This document shows positions 9,720 through 18,051 of a DNA stretch of 64,000 bases, piece by piece. The DNA is from Microbacterium sp. (GTDB taxonomy: Bacteria > Actinomycetota > Actinomycetes > Actinomycetales > Microbacteriaceae), in contig JAEKKN010000027.1 of assembly GCA_019510305.1 (NCBI GenBank), positions 1 to 64,000 on the forward strand, read 5' to 3'. Position numbers and translations under genes: made by a program. Position 1 is the stretch's first letter; each line of letters starts with the position of its first letter. The notes beneath the pieces were generated by a model, which was given only the letters and a program-made list of their open reading frames with translations, was not told the origin of the DNA and did not search any database.

Positions 9720-10112
9720 ATGACCGCCTTCCAGAGCACGCACGCCTTCAGCGGATTCAGCGTCGACGACATCGACGCCGCCCGCACGTTCTATGCCGAG
9801 ACTCTCGGCCTCGAGGTCACCACCAACGCGATGGGGTTCCTCGACATCCATCTCCCGTCCGGTGCATCGATCCTCGTCTACGCGAAGCCGAACCACACTC
9901 CGGCCAGCTTCACGATCCTGAACTTCCCCGTCGACGACGTCGACGCCGCGGTCGACGACCTCAACGCCCGCGGAGTCGTCACGAAGATCTACACCGACCC
10001 CGACTTCGGCACCGACGCCAAGGGCATCGCGCGCGGCGGCGGCCGAGGACCCGACATCGCGTGGTTCAGCGATCCGGCCGGGAACGTCCTCTCCGTCCTC
10101 GCCGCCGCCTGA
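9720..10112 (+). CDS. VOC (glyoxalase/bleomycin-resistance fold) protein
   Basis: A 130-residue protein with two beta-alpha-beta-beta-beta modules ([19 protein letters not shown] and later [17 protein letters not shown]), the single-chain VOC layout. The terminal metal-ligand Glu usual in dioxygenases and glyoxalases (GNxxEL) is replaced by Ser in GNVLSVL, so catalysis by the standard mechanism is doubtful and a binding role is possible. ATG 9720 starts the protein right before the first module. Its function is not known. Confidence 0.8.
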   Translation: MTAFQSTHAFSGFSVDDIDAARTFYAETLGLEVTTNAMGFLDIHLPSGASILVYAKPNHTPASFTILNFPVDDVDAAVDDLNARGVVTKIYTDPDFGTDAKGIARGGGRGPDIAWFSDPAGNVLSVLAAA

Positions 10113-10164
10113 GCGCCGTCTGCCGGGCGCCCTCCGACGAGCCACCAGCGCACTCGCACGCAAT

Positions 10165-10182
10165 AACCTCCACCTGGAGGTT
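10165..10182. promoter_or_regulatory. Palindromic operator upstream of TetR 10210
   Basis: AACCTCCA-CC-TGGAGGTT, with perfect 8-base arms, is centred 36 bases before the TetR start. The same palindrome recurs at 12973-12990 in front of the isomerase/Gfo-Idh operon, which points to one regulator acting at both sites. Confidence 0.75.
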
Positions 10183-10209
10183 TTTCGCCCGGCTCGGTAT
10201 CATCGGGAC

Positions 10210-10845
10210 ATGACCGACTCGCCTGAGGATGCGCCCGACGCAGAGGCGCGCCCGAAGGGGCGGTACCCGAAGGGCATCGCCCGGCGTCAGGAGATCCTCG
10301 ACAAGGCGATCGAGGTGTTCGCGCGCCGCGGCTCTCAGAAGACGAGCCTGCGCGCGATCGCGCAGGAGGTCGGCGTCACGCATGCGGCCCTGACTCACTA
10401 TTTCGGCTCCCTGGAAGAGCTGCTCGTCGAGGTGTACCGCGAATCGCAGCACAAACCGAGCAAGGAACGCCCGTTGCCCGCCGACGCGAGCCCCGCGATG
10501 GCGATGAGCATCGCGGCAGAGGCGAACCGCGAGATCCCTGGACTCGTGCAGTTGTACTCGACCCTCGTCTCGATGGCGCTCGAGGACAACCATCCGATCG
10601 CGCAGCGGTTCGCCACGGAGCGCTTCGGGCAGCTCCGCGCGGAGATCGCGGAACAGGTCGGACACCTGCAGGCATCGGGGCATGTGCGCGCCGATCTCGA
10701 CCCCGTCCTCGTCGCCGCCCTCGTGATCGCGGCATCCGACGGCCTGCAGATCCAGTGGCTTCTCGACGACGAGGTCAATCACGAGGCGGCGCTGGAGATG
10801 CTCGACCGCCTGCTCCGGGGCATCGCTCCGGGATCCGACGGCTGA
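10210..10845 (+). CDS. TetR family transcriptional regulator
   Basis: A 211-residue protein. After a charged, flexible 25-residue leader it has the TetR helix-turn-helix at about 28-72 (TSLRAIAQEVGVTHAALTHYFGSLEELL) and an all-helical ligand domain. Its own promoter carries an AACCTCCA/TGGAGGTT palindrome, and a near copy lies upstream of the operon at 12908-10963, which is transcribed towards this gene. I therefore infer that it represses both itself and that sugar operon. A shared bidirectional terminator hairpin separates it from the Gfo/Idh gene. Confidence 0.9.
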   Translation: MTDSPEDAPDAEARPKGRYPKGIARRQEILDKAIEVFARRGSQKTSLRAIAQEVGVTHAALTHYFGSLEELLVEVYRESQHKPSKERPLPADASPAMAMSIAAEANREIPGLVQLYSTLVSMALEDNHPIAQRFATERFGQLRAEIAEQVGHLQASGHVRADLDPVLVAALVIAASDGLQIQWLLDDEVNHEAALEMLDRLLRGIAPGSDG

Positions 10846-10909
10846 GCCGATCGCCGACGCCCGATCCCGACCGACGCCACCGACGCCACCGACGAGGCCC
10901 GAACGCAGA

Positions 10910-10946
10910 AGACCGCGGGCCCGCCCTGAGGGCAGACCCGCGGTCT
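10910..10946. terminator. Bidirectional terminator hairpin
   Basis: Arms AGACCGCGGG (10910-10919) and CCCGCGGTCT (10937-10946) are perfectly complementary, with a GC-rich 17-base loop and a CGTTCT tail on the plus side. It sits between the convergent TetR (stop 10845) and Gfo/Idh (stop 10963) genes and can serve both. Confidence 0.75.
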
Positions 10947-10962
10947 CGTTCTACGGCCGACC

Positions 10963-12087
10963 TCAGAGGGTTGCGGCGAAGGGGTCGAAGCCCTCGGGCA
11001 GCAGCGGCACCGGGGCCACAGTGCTCTCGACCACCACGGTCTGCCCCGTGGCCGCCGACTCCTGCGCGGAGAGCAGGATGTCGAGCACGTGGTATCCGAG
11101 TTCACCGGATGCGACGTGCGGACGCCCTTCGGCGATCGCACGGACCATGTCGAGAGCGCCGAGACCGCGACCGATCTTGACGTCCTCGTGCTCGATCTCG
11201 ATCCACTCCTGCTCGAACGACATGCCGTCGCGGATGACACCCAGCGGCTTGACGTACGCGATGCGGCCGGCGAACTGGTTCGGGTCGGGGATCACGATCG
11301 TGCCCTCGGTGCCATGGATCTCGACGATGCCGTGACGCTCCAGCGCGGAGTCGAAGCTCAGCAGGCTCTGCGCCTGGGCGCCCTGCTCGAACGCGGTCAC
11401 GATCTGGATCGTCGAGGGCACCTCGACGGGGAACGTCGTTCCGGCGTTGGGTCCGGTGTGGATCTCGCGCTCCTCACGAGCCTTCGAACCGACGGCCGCG
11501 ATGCGGTCGACGGGGCCGAGCAGGCTCACGAGAGCCGAGAAGTAGTACGGCCCCATGTCGAGCAGCGGGCCGGCGCCCTTCGCGAACAGGAAGGCGGGGC
11601 TCGGGTGCCAGAGGTCGGGCCCCTGGGTCTGGAACGCGGTCTGCGCGAACAGCGGACGCCCGATGACACCGTTCTCGATCGCTCGACGAGCGGCCTGGAA
11701 GCCGGGTCCGAGCAGCGTGTCGGGAGCCGAGCCGACACGGAGACCGGCAGCATCCGCCTCACGGAGCAGCTCTGCGGCGCCCTCGCGGTCGAGGCCGAGC
11801 GGCTTCTCGGTCCACACGTGCTTGCCCGCGGCGATCGCCGCGCGCGAGACCTCGACGTGGACGGCCGGGATCGTCAGGTTGATGACGAGTCCGACGCCCG
11901 GGTGCGCGAGCACGTCTTCGGCGCTGCCGAATGCCGGGACCCCGTACTTCTCGGCCTGCGCCTGCGCGCGGTCGACGAGCAGGTCGCCGACGATGAGGAC
12001 CTCGACGTCGGGGAACGCCGAGAGGTTCTCGAGGTAGGTGTCGCTGATGACCCCGACGCCGATGATGCCGATGCCGACCGCGCTCAT
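10963..12087 (-). CDS. Gfo/Idh/MocA family sugar oxidoreductase
   Basis: A 374-residue protein with an N-terminal NAD(P) Rossmann motif GIGIIGVGVIS at residues 4-14, the family signature EKPLGL near residue 94 with the conserved Lys, and the C-terminal alpha/beta substrate domain. Members oxidise sugars, inositols or sugar acids. It overlaps the isomerase gene by 4 bases (ATGA), so the two are translated together. The pairing of a Gfo/Idh enzyme with a xylose-isomerase-like protein is typical for inositol or rare-sugar catabolism; the substrate is not evident. It could also be an apiose dehydrogenase candidate, as ApsD is of this family, but it lies far from the apionate genes. Confidence 0.9.
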   Translation of the reverse strand: MSAVGIGIIGVGVISDTYLENLSAFPDVEVLIVGDLLVDRAQAQAEKYGVPAFGSAEDVLAHPGVGLVINLTIPAVHVEVSRAAIAAGKHVWTEKPLGLDREGAAELLREADAAGLRVGSAPDTLLGPGFQAARRAIENGVIGRPLFAQTAFQTQGPDLWHPSPAFLFAKGAGPLLDMGPYYFSALVSLLGPVDRIAAVGSKAREEREIHTGPNAGTTFPVEVPSTIQIVTAFEQGAQAQSLLSFDSALERHGIVEIHGTEGTIVIPDPNQFAGRIAYVKPLGVIRDGMSFEQEWIEIEHEDVKIGRGLGALDMVRAIAEGRPHVASGELGYHVLDILLSAQESAATGQTVVVESTVAPVPLLPEGFDPFAATL

Positions 12088-12908
12088 CGGGAGAACCCGC
12101 CCTCGATGAGGAAGGAGTAGCTGGCAGCGATGTCGGCGAAGACGTCGCCCGGAGCCTTGTCGTACTCGATCACGGCGTACTGGAGAGCGGATGCTGCGCG
12201 CAGCGCGTCGGCGAGGGGCACATCGCCCGTGCCGGCGTGACGCTGGTCGAGGCTGTCGGAGCCGAACTCCGCGGCACCGGGAGCGAACGGGTTGCTCGCG
12301 GGGGCGATGCCGTCCTTGACGTGCGCGGCGACGAGGCGGTCACCGAGGCGCGAGACGAGGGCAGGGACGTCCTGTCCACCAGTGAGGGCCCAGTAGAGGT
12401 CGAGCTCGAGCGCGACCCGGTCGTCGGTGAGCTCGACGAAGCGCTCGTAGGCCGTCTGGCCATCGAAGTCGGCGACGAACTCCTGCGCGTGGTTGTGGTA
12501 GCCGACCGTGAGGCCGAAGCCCGCGGCGGTGTCGACGAGCGCGTTCAGGCGGTCGGCGATGTCGGTCACGCCCTCGAGCGTGAACCAGCGCTCGGGTGCG
12601 ACGAACGGGTCGATGACCGTCTTCAGCCCGACCTTCGCGGCGGCCTCGAACACGACCTCCGGAGCCGGCGTCGGGATCGAGCCGTCGGGCGTCCACAGCT
12701 CGTCGGAGAGCAGCGGGGCGTGGCCGGTCGGCGAGGCGAGGCCCGAGGCGTCGAGCGCCGCGCGGATCTCGTCGGGACGGCGGACGAAGTCGAAGGCCTC
12801 GACGTTGCGGAGGCCGATGGCGGCGAGCTTGTCGAGCGAGCCTTCCATGTCGGCGGAGAACTCCGCTGCGAGGGTGTACAGCTGAACCGAGGTTTCTGGC
12901 AGGGCCAC
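12084..12908 (-). CDS. Sugar phosphate isomerase/epimerase (xylose isomerase-like TIM barrel)
   Basis: About 274 residues of the AP endonuclease 2/xylose-isomerase-like barrel. Metal-ligand candidates are Glu in ELDLYW, His in GYHNH and His in AAHVKDG. GTG 12908 is chosen because GGAAGG lies five bases upstream and the protein then begins at ALPETSVQLYTL, the usual first beta strand; the frame runs on upstream but without family similarity. It leads a two-gene operon with Gfo/Idh. A palindrome at 12973-12990, matching that of TetR 10210, overlies its promoter region. Confidence 0.87.
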   Translation of the reverse strand: MALPETSVQLYTLAAEFSADMEGSLDKLAAIGLRNVEAFDFVRRPDEIRAALDASGLASPTGHAPLLSDELWTPDGSIPTPAPEVVFEAAAKVGLKTVIDPFVAPERWFTLEGVTDIADRLNALVDTAAGFGLTVGYHNHAQEFVADFDGQTAYERFVELTDDRVALELDLYWALTGGQDVPALVSRLGDRLVAAHVKDGIAPASNPFAPGAAEFGSDSLDQRHAGTGDVPLADALRAASALQYAVIEYDKAPGDVFADIAASYSFLIEGGFSR

Positions 12909-12972
12909 GGTGACCTTCCTTGCTTGTGAGAACGAGGGGCATCTTCGCTGCCCTGCGGCCAGGCTAGCAGAA

Positions 12973-12990
12973 AACCTCCATGTGGAGGTA
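12973..12990. promoter_or_regulatory. Second copy of the AACCTCCA/TGGAGGT operator
   Basis: ACCTCCA-TG-TGGAGGT with perfect 7-base arms (12974-12989) lies 66 bases upstream of the isomerase start. It matches the palindrome at 10165-10182 in arms and spacer length. It likely binds the TetR protein encoded at 10210. Confidence 0.7.
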
Positions 12991-13045
12991 TCTAAATCTC
13001 GGGCGCGGATTCTGCGCGATCCGGATCCATCCCTCGACCGGATGC

Positions 13046-13621
13046 TCAGCCCGCAGGGCGGATCAGATGATCGACGAGGCGCCGGATCTCGACAGCATCG
13101 ATCGGGCGTCGCGCCAGGACCGGCACGATGATCGCGCCGAGGATCGCCAGGCCCAGTTGATCGACGGGAGCTCCCTCGGGAAGCTGACCCGCACGGACGG
13201 CGCTGGCCAGCCGGAGCGAGAGAGTCTGATCCGCTCCGAGGGCGGCTGCGAGCCGGTCGCCCACTGCGCCGTCTTCTGCTGCGGCCGCGACGAGGGAACG
13301 CAAGAGCGCCCCGCCCGCGGGATCGGCGACGATCGAGACGATCCCCTCGAGCCAGACGTTCAGATCGCCCCCGAGATCCCCGGTGTCGGGGAGGTCGATC
13401 TCGACGGTCGCGAGCCGGCCTTCGATCATGCAGTCGGCGATCAGTGCACCGCGCGAGCGCCACCATCGGTAGATGGTCTGCTTGCCGACACCGGCTTCCT
13501 TCGCGATCCCCTCCATCGTGAGGTTGTCGTAGCCCTGCAGAGCAAGCAGGCGAGCTGTCGCATCGAGTATCGAGTCCCGTGCCGCTGCGCTTCGAACCGG
13601 ACCGTTTCGATGTTCGCTCAT
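13046..13621 (-). CDS. TetR family transcriptional regulator
   Basis: A 191-residue protein. Its helix-turn-helix lies at about 30-60 (LTMEGIAKEAGVGKQTIYRWWRS); the WW after the recognition helix is typical of actinobacterial TetR repressors with a TetR_C_16-like C-terminus. It is divergent from the MMPL transporter with an 80-base gap, the usual layout for a repressor controlling an exporter gene. ATG 13621 is the only good start. Confidence 0.9.
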   Translation of the reverse strand: MSEHRNGPVRSAAARDSILDATARLLALQGYDNLTMEGIAKEAGVGKQTIYRWWRSRGALIADCMIEGRLATVEIDLPDTGDLGGDLNVWLEGIVSIVADPAGGALLRSLVAAAAEDGAVGDRLAAALGADQTLSLRLASAVRAGQLPEGAPVDQLGLAILGAIIVPVLARRPIDAVEIRRLVDHLIRPAG

Positions 13622-13644
13622 GCCCTCAGCTTATCCTCAGACTC

Positions 13645-13669
13645 TAGACGAGACGTGCCGTATTGTCTA
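13645..13669. promoter_or_regulatory. Possible operator between TetR and MMPL genes
   Basis: TAGAC at 13645-13649 and GTCTA at 13665-13669 form a loose inverted repeat with a 15-base spacer in the divergent gap. The arms are short, so this is only a candidate site for the adjacent TetR. Confidence 0.35.
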
Positions 13670-13701
13670 ACGCATTCCCCTCTGAAACGGAAGTCCTCCT
13701 C

Positions 13702-16194
13702 GTGGCATCTCTGCTCTCCCGTCTGGCCCTTTTCGCAGCTCGTCGCGCCTGGGCGGTGATCATCGCCTGGGTCGTGATCCTGGGAATCGCGATCGGCGCG
13801 TTCCTCGCGGCATCCGCCCCGCTGACGAACAGCTTCGACATCCCTGGCACAGCGTCGGGTGCGGTCACCGATCAGCTGGCCGAGAAGCTCCCCGACACCG
13901 CCGGCGGCACAGGCACCGTCGTCTATCGCACCGACGATGGTTCCGCTCTCACCGCAGAACAGAGGAAGCACATCTCAGAGCTCACCGCGTCGGCCGCGGA
14001 CCTCGACGGTGTCGCCGCCGTCGTCGATCCGTTCGACGCGCAGCGATCTCTCGCCGAGCAGGAGAAGAAGCTCGCCGACGGTCGTGCGCAGCTCGCTTCG
14101 GGAACGGCCGAGCTCACCTCCGGTCAGGAGCGACTCGACGCCGGTCGCGCACAGCTCGCGGCGGCGCAGCAGCAGCTCGCAGCGGCTCGCGAACAGGCCG
14201 TCGCCGCATCCGCTCCCCCGCAGCAGATCGCGGCCCTCGACGCCCAGCAGGCGCAGCTCGACGCTCAGACGGCGACCTTGAAGCAGCAGCAGGTCGCCCT
14301 CGATTCTTCGCGCGCGAAGCTCGCGGCCGGCGCCGAGCCCCTCGATCTGGGCGAAGAGCTGCTGGGCTTCGCCGACGGTATCGGCGTCGTCTCGGAAGAC
14401 GCCTCCACCGCGATCGTGAACATCTCGTTCACCCGACCGCGTCTCGAACTGAGCGCGGAGGTCAAGCAGAACGTCATCGATCACTTCCGCAACGCACCTG
14501 TCGAAGGCACCGAGGTCTCCTTCGCGACCGACCTCGCACAGGGAGCCCCGCAGCTCTTCGATGTCGGCGAAGCTCTCGGTCTCGTCTTCGCGGCGATCGT
14601 GCTGATCGTCCTGCTCGGCTCCCTCGTCGCCGCGTCGCTCCCGATCGTCACCGCCTTGATCGGCGTGGGTGTCGGAGTCACGGCGTCGCTGTCGTTCTCG
14701 GGTGTCATCAGCATGGCATCCCCCACCCCGGTCCTCGGCCTGATGCTCGGGCTCGCCGTCGGTATCGACTACGCCCTGTTCATCATCAACCGGCACCGCA
14801 AGCAGCTGCTCGCCGGAGTCGACGTGCGCGAATCGATAGCTCTCGCCAACGGCACCGCCGGCACCGCAGTCGTCTTCGCCGGCTCGACCGTCATCGTCGC
14901 GCTCCTGGCCCTGAACGTCACCGGCATCCCGTTCCTCGGGCTGATGGGCACCGTCGGCGCGGTCTGCGTCGCCGTCGCCGTCCTCATCGCCATCACTCTC
15001 GCACCCGCGATGCTGGCGCTGCTGGGCGAACGGCTGCTCCGCCGCAAGGCTCGGGCGAGCATCGGTCGCGAACGCACCGCGAAGCCCGCCCGGCCGATGT
15101 CGACCGTGCGCGCGATCGTGACGGTCGCCGTCTCGGTCAGCGCTCTGCTCATCATCGCTCTCCCCGCGCTGTCGATGCGGCTCGGGTTGCCCGACGGCGG
15201 CAGCGAGCCCGAAGGCTCCACCGCCGCCCAGGCGTTCCAGGTCGTCGGCGACGAGTTCGGCGCCGGCGCGAACGGTCCGCTCCTGGTCAGCGCGTCCGTG
15301 CCGGGGGGCGTCTCGGACGACGATCTCCTCGCGACCCAGGTCGACATCGCCCGCACGCTCTCCGACCAGGACGACGTCGTCGCCGTCGCGCCGATCGCCA
15401 CCTCGGATGACGGCACGCTCCTCGCGTTCCAGGTGCTCCCTGCAGAGGGACCGAACAGCATCTCGACGGCGCAGCTCGTCCAGGACCTCCGGTCGTTGCC
15501 GCCCGTCGACGGCGACTTCACCCTCGGCGTGGCCGGTCAGGCCGCGACGAACATCGACATCTCAGACGGACTCAGCGCGGTGCTGCCGCTCTACCTCACA
15601 GTGGTCATCGGCTTGTCCCTGATCATCATGGTCGTCGTCTTCCGCTCGATCCTGGTGCCGGTCATCGCCACCGCAGGGTTCGTCCTGTCGCTGTTCGCAA
15701 CCTACGGGCTGGTCACCGCCGTGTTCCAGTTCGGGTGGGGTGCGGACCTCATCGGATTGCACACCATCGGCCCGATCCTCAGCTTCCTGCCGGTCATCCT
15801 CGTGGGCATCCTGTTCGGGCTGGCGATGGACTATCAGTTGTTTCTCACCTCGGGGATGCGGGAGGCCTACGCGCATGGAGCGAACGCCCGCCTCGCCGTC
15901 GCACAGGGCTTCCAGTCGGGGAAGTCGGTCGTGATCGCGGCCGCGATGATCATGATCGCGGTGTTCGGGGGCTTCATCTTCTCGGAGTCCACGATCATCC
16001 GCTCGATCGGATTCGGACTCGCGTTCGGCGTCCTCCTCGATGCCTTCGTCGTGCGGATGCTGCTCATGCCCGCTCTGATGCATCTGCTCGGCCGTGCCGC
16101 CTGGTGGCTGCCGCGCAGGCTCGACCGCATCCTGCCCGACGTCGACATCGAGGGAGCCTCCCTCGAGCGCACGCATCCCTACCTGCACGGCTGA
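13702..16194 (+). CDS. MMPL family RND-type transporter
   Basis: About 830 residues with the MMPL layout: one N-terminal membrane helix, a large extracytoplasmic domain with a strong Gln/Ala/Leu-rich coiled coil (roughly residues 120-200), five helices (GLMLGLAVGIDYALFIINRHR), a second extracytoplasmic domain, and a second set of helices with LFGLAMDYQLFLTSGMRE. The GID/AMD motifs carry the Asp residues of proton relay. GTG 13702 has GGAAG upstream; a TTG at 13663 is an alternative. It probably exports a lipid or hydrophobic drug using proton force and is regulated by the divergent TetR. The cargo is unknown. Confidence 0.9.
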   Translation: MASLLSRLALFAARRAWAVIIAWVVILGIAIGAFLAASAPLTNSFDIPGTASGAVTDQLAEKLPDTAGGTGTVVYRTDDGSALTAEQRKHISELTASAADLDGVAAVVDPFDAQRSLAEQEKKLADGRAQLASGTAELTSGQERLDAGRAQLAAAQQQLAAAREQAVAASAPPQQIAALDAQQAQLDAQTATLKQQQVALDSSRAKLAAGAEPLDLGEELLGFADGIGVVSEDASTAIVNISFTRPRLELSAEVKQNVIDHFRNAPVEGTEVSFATDLAQGAPQLFDVGEALGLVFAAIVLIVLLGSLVAASLPIVTALIGVGVGVTASLSFSGVISMASPTPVLGLMLGLAVGIDYALFIINRHRKQLLAGVDVRESIALANGTAGTAVVFAGSTVIVALLALNVTGIPFLGLMGTVGAVCVAVAVLIAITLAPAMLALLGERLLRRKARASIGRERTAKPARPMSTVRAIVTVAVSVSALLIIALPALSMRLGLPDGGSEPEGSTAAQAFQVVGDEFGAGANGPLLVSASVPGGVSDDDLLATQVDIARTLSDQDDVVAVAPIATSDDGTLLAFQVLPAEGPNSISTAQLVQDLRSLPPVDGDFTLGVAGQAATNIDISDGLSAVLPLYLTVVIGLSLIIMVVVFRSILVPVIATAGFVLSLFATYGLVTAVFQFGWGADLIGLHTIGPILSFLPVILVGILFGLAMDYQLFLTSGMREAYAHGANARLAVAQGFQSGKSVVIAAAMIMIAVFGGFIFSESTIIRSIGFGLAFGVLLDAFVVRMLLMPALMHLLGRAAWWLPRRLDRILPDVDIEGASLERTHPYLHG

Positions 16195-16277
16195 TCCGCA
16201 TCCCTTCCCTGGCTCAAGTCCTCATCCCCATCCGAGGGTCCCGCCGGCAAGAAGCGAGCGTCGCCTACAGCCCAGGT

Positions 16278-16541
16278 ATGACTCGGATCTCATCCCGCGG
16301 CACGATGACACAGGACACCCCGAGCGACGACGCTGGAGTCATGCCAACCGCAACCCCGAGGAAGACGCCCACGACCGCCCTGGTCTCCGCACGCACGACA
16401 CCCCCTCACATCGGCCACCTGTCCTACGGCGCACTCGCCTACGCCGCAGGAACACTGATCCAGGTCGGGACCACGTCGACGCCGTACGTCAGGACTCTCG
16501 ATATCGCTGCCGGAGCCACCCTCGGAGGCCGGTCGCGATGA
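16278..16541 (+). CDS. Small hypothetical protein
   Basis: An open frame of 87 codons ends in TGA overlapping the ATG of the next small gene (ATGA at 16538-16541), which argues that it is translated. The N-terminal half is rich in Thr, Ser and Pro; the C-terminal half (LSYGALAYAAGTLIQVG) is mildly hydrophobic. A later start at ATG 16341, preceded by GGAG, would give 66 residues. I recognise no family. Confidence 0.35.
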   Translation: MTRISSRGTMTQDTPSDDAGVMPTATPRKTPTTALVSARTTPPHIGHLSYGALAYAAGTLIQVGTTSTPYVRTLDIAAGATLGGRSR

Positions 16542-16732
16542 CCCGCCTCCGATACGTCGGGGTCGGCGCGCTCGCCGTCGTGCTCGCGGTCGTCGAGGCG
16601 TTAGCCCTCGTATTCACCGCGATCGTCATGGCCCTCATCGTCCTGGCCGCCTTCATCGTGCGAGCGTGCGTTGAGGCGGCGGAGCGCCGGCGGCTCCGCC
16701 GCAGGCGCCCCACGGGCATCGTCGCAGTCTGA
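16538..16732 (+). CDS. Small membrane protein
   Basis: 64 residues: a short polar start, one or two hydrophobic helices (about residues 7-48, rich in Ala, Val and Leu) and a strongly basic tail (RRRLRRRRPTG) that should stay in the cytoplasm. Its start overlaps the stop of the preceding small ORF by 4 bases. No family is recognised; a membrane anchor or accessory subunit is conceivable. It ends 64 bases before the convergent esterase gene. Confidence 0.45.
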   Translation: MTRLRYVGVGALAVVLAVVEALALVFTAIVMALIVLAAFIVRACVEAAERRRLRRRRPTGIVAV

Positions 16733-16795
16733 GTCGGAAGCCCCATTGCGGGACGCCGGCGATGCCGACCCCGTGTCCGCGTACCGAGAGCACGC

Positions 16796-17821
16796 TCAAC
16801 CGCGGCGCGGATGGGCTTTGAAGAACTCCCACATCGTCTGCGAGGCGTTGATCTCCTGCGTGGTGGCACCGAGGGCGGAGAGATCCACGTCGGTTCCCGG
16901 CCAGGTATGCCCGCCTTCCGCCACCTCGTAGACGACGACGTCTGCGTGCGCGGCGCAGTGCGACCAGGAGTACGCGGTGATGCCCTCACCGGCCGAGGCG
17001 ACGGGCGGGCCCCGGCGGCACTCGTTGAGCGCGGCCCAGCGCTCGGCCGCCAGTTGGACGCTGTAGCCCCAGCGGGGATCGGAGTTTCCCGGATACGGGT
17101 TCACGAAGTCCGCCGTCCCGTGGAACGACACCACCGCAACCGGTCTCTCCGGCGTGCATGACGCGGCGACGGGCGCCGAGAGCGCTTCGGGATCAGGACG
17201 ACCTGCCCGGAGCCCGGCCACCGGGGCGATCGCAGCGAACACATCCGATGCCTCGCACGCGAGTGCAGACGCCATACGTCCCCCGCCGGAGAACCCTGTG
17301 GCGAAGACACGGCGCTCGTCGACGCAGCCGGCTGCGTCGACCGCGTCGACCACTGCGCGGAGGAACGCGACGTCATCGCGGGCGCCCTCGGGCGGATACG
17401 TGCCGGAGGTGAGTGGGACGCCCGGCACGTTCCAGGCCCAGTTACCGTCTGGGAGCGTCTGCGGGAACTCGAGATCACCCGTCGGATTGACGACGATGAA
17501 GCCGTTGGCGGCCCCCACCTGGCCGAGATCCGAGATCTCGGCCTGCACGCCTCCGTTGGCATTCGAGCCGTGAAGGTCGACGACGAGCGGGAGTTCGCGA
17601 CGCAGCGGCGCCTCCGGCACTTGGACGAGAACGTCATACACCTCTCCCGCGAAGGTCACGTCGAGCGTGGACGCGCCGACCGGCAGCTCGCGTTCGCATG
17701 ACCGACCAGGTCGGGCATCGGCGCTCGCGGGGGCCACGGAGATCACCCCACCTGCGGTCATCGCCACCACGAATCCCGCAGCCAGCAGCGTGCGGGCCCA
17801 CGGACGTGTCACCTTGATCAT
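16796..17821 (-). CDS. Secreted PHB depolymerase/feruloyl-esterase family esterase
   Basis: A protein of 341 residues with a Sec signal peptide (basic start, hydrophobic stretch 10-28, cleavage near ASA-DA at 34). The alpha/beta-hydrolase triad is visible: nucleophile Ser178 in GFSGGG, Asp238 in FHGTAD and His305 in GGHTWPG. This is the LpqC/CE1-like family that includes poly(3-hydroxybutyrate) depolymerases and feruloyl/acetyl-xylan esterases. AAAGGAG precedes ATG 17821. In this polysaccharide-rich setting a plant-wall esterase is plausible but not shown. A palindrome at 17845-17862 sits over its promoter. Confidence 0.88.
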   Translation of the reverse strand: MIKVTRPWARTLLAAGFVVAMTAGGVISVAPASADARPGRSCERELPVGASTLDVTFAGEVYDVLVQVPEAPLRRELPLVVDLHGSNANGGVQAEISDLGQVGAANGFIVVNPTGDLEFPQTLPDGNWAWNVPGVPLTSGTYPPEGARDDVAFLRAVVDAVDAAGCVDERRVFATGFSGGGRMASALACEASDVFAAIAPVAGLRAGRPDPEALSAPVAASCTPERPVAVVSFHGTADFVNPYPGNSDPRWGYSVQLAAERWAALNECRRGPPVASAGEGITAYSWSHCAAHADVVVYEVAEGGHTWPGTDVDLSALGATTQEINASQTMWEFFKAHPRRG

Positions 17822-17844
17822 CGGAGCTCCTTTGCTCTCGAAAT

Positions 17845-17862
17845 ACCGAGCGCCTGCTCGGT
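17845..17862. promoter_or_regulatory. Palindromic operator upstream of the esterase gene
   Basis: ACCGAGC-GCCT-GCTCGGT has perfect 7-base arms and is centred 33 bases before the esterase start. It looks like a TetR-type operator, but no regulator gene is adjacent, so the binding protein is unknown. Confidence 0.6.
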
Positions 17863-17894
17863 TTTGAGAACGTATCAGCGCAGAAATCGAGTTG

Positions 17895-18008
17895 TCAACC
17901 GTGGAGCCCGAGCCCCGGACCCGCGTTCGCGGGACTCCGGCGAACCCGCTCGGTCGATTCGCGTCCGTTCTGCACGATGTCGATCAGCGCCTCGCCGATG
18001 ACGAGCAC
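17895..18008 (-). pseudogene. Fructokinase (PfkB) N-terminal stump
   Basis: Downstream of the GH32 stop the minus strand reads LVIGEALIDIVQNG and then ERVRRSPANAGPGLG before a TGA, 37 codons from a GTG at 18008. That is the start of a PfkB-family fructokinase (usual GEALIDIV followed by GGSPANVALGL), with the GG replaced by RR and everything after residue 37 missing. A fructokinase is the expected last gene of a fructan operon, so this is a deletion remnant. The stump ends near the esterase promoter, which marks the deletion junction. Confidence 0.65.
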
Positions 18009-18051
18009 CTGCAGTGCGGAGCGGTCGCCGAGCGGGATCGTCGGCGTCGTG

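Noticed and set aside
10963..12087. Gfo/Idh protein as the apiose dehydrogenase of the apionate operon
   Set aside because: The family fits, but it is 27 kb away, paired with a different isomerase and under a different operator; kept only as an alternative.
12909..13466. N-terminal extension of the sugar isomerase frame
   Set aside because: It would run through the promoter, the operator and the TetR 13046 gene in another frame, with low-complexity Arg-rich sequence.
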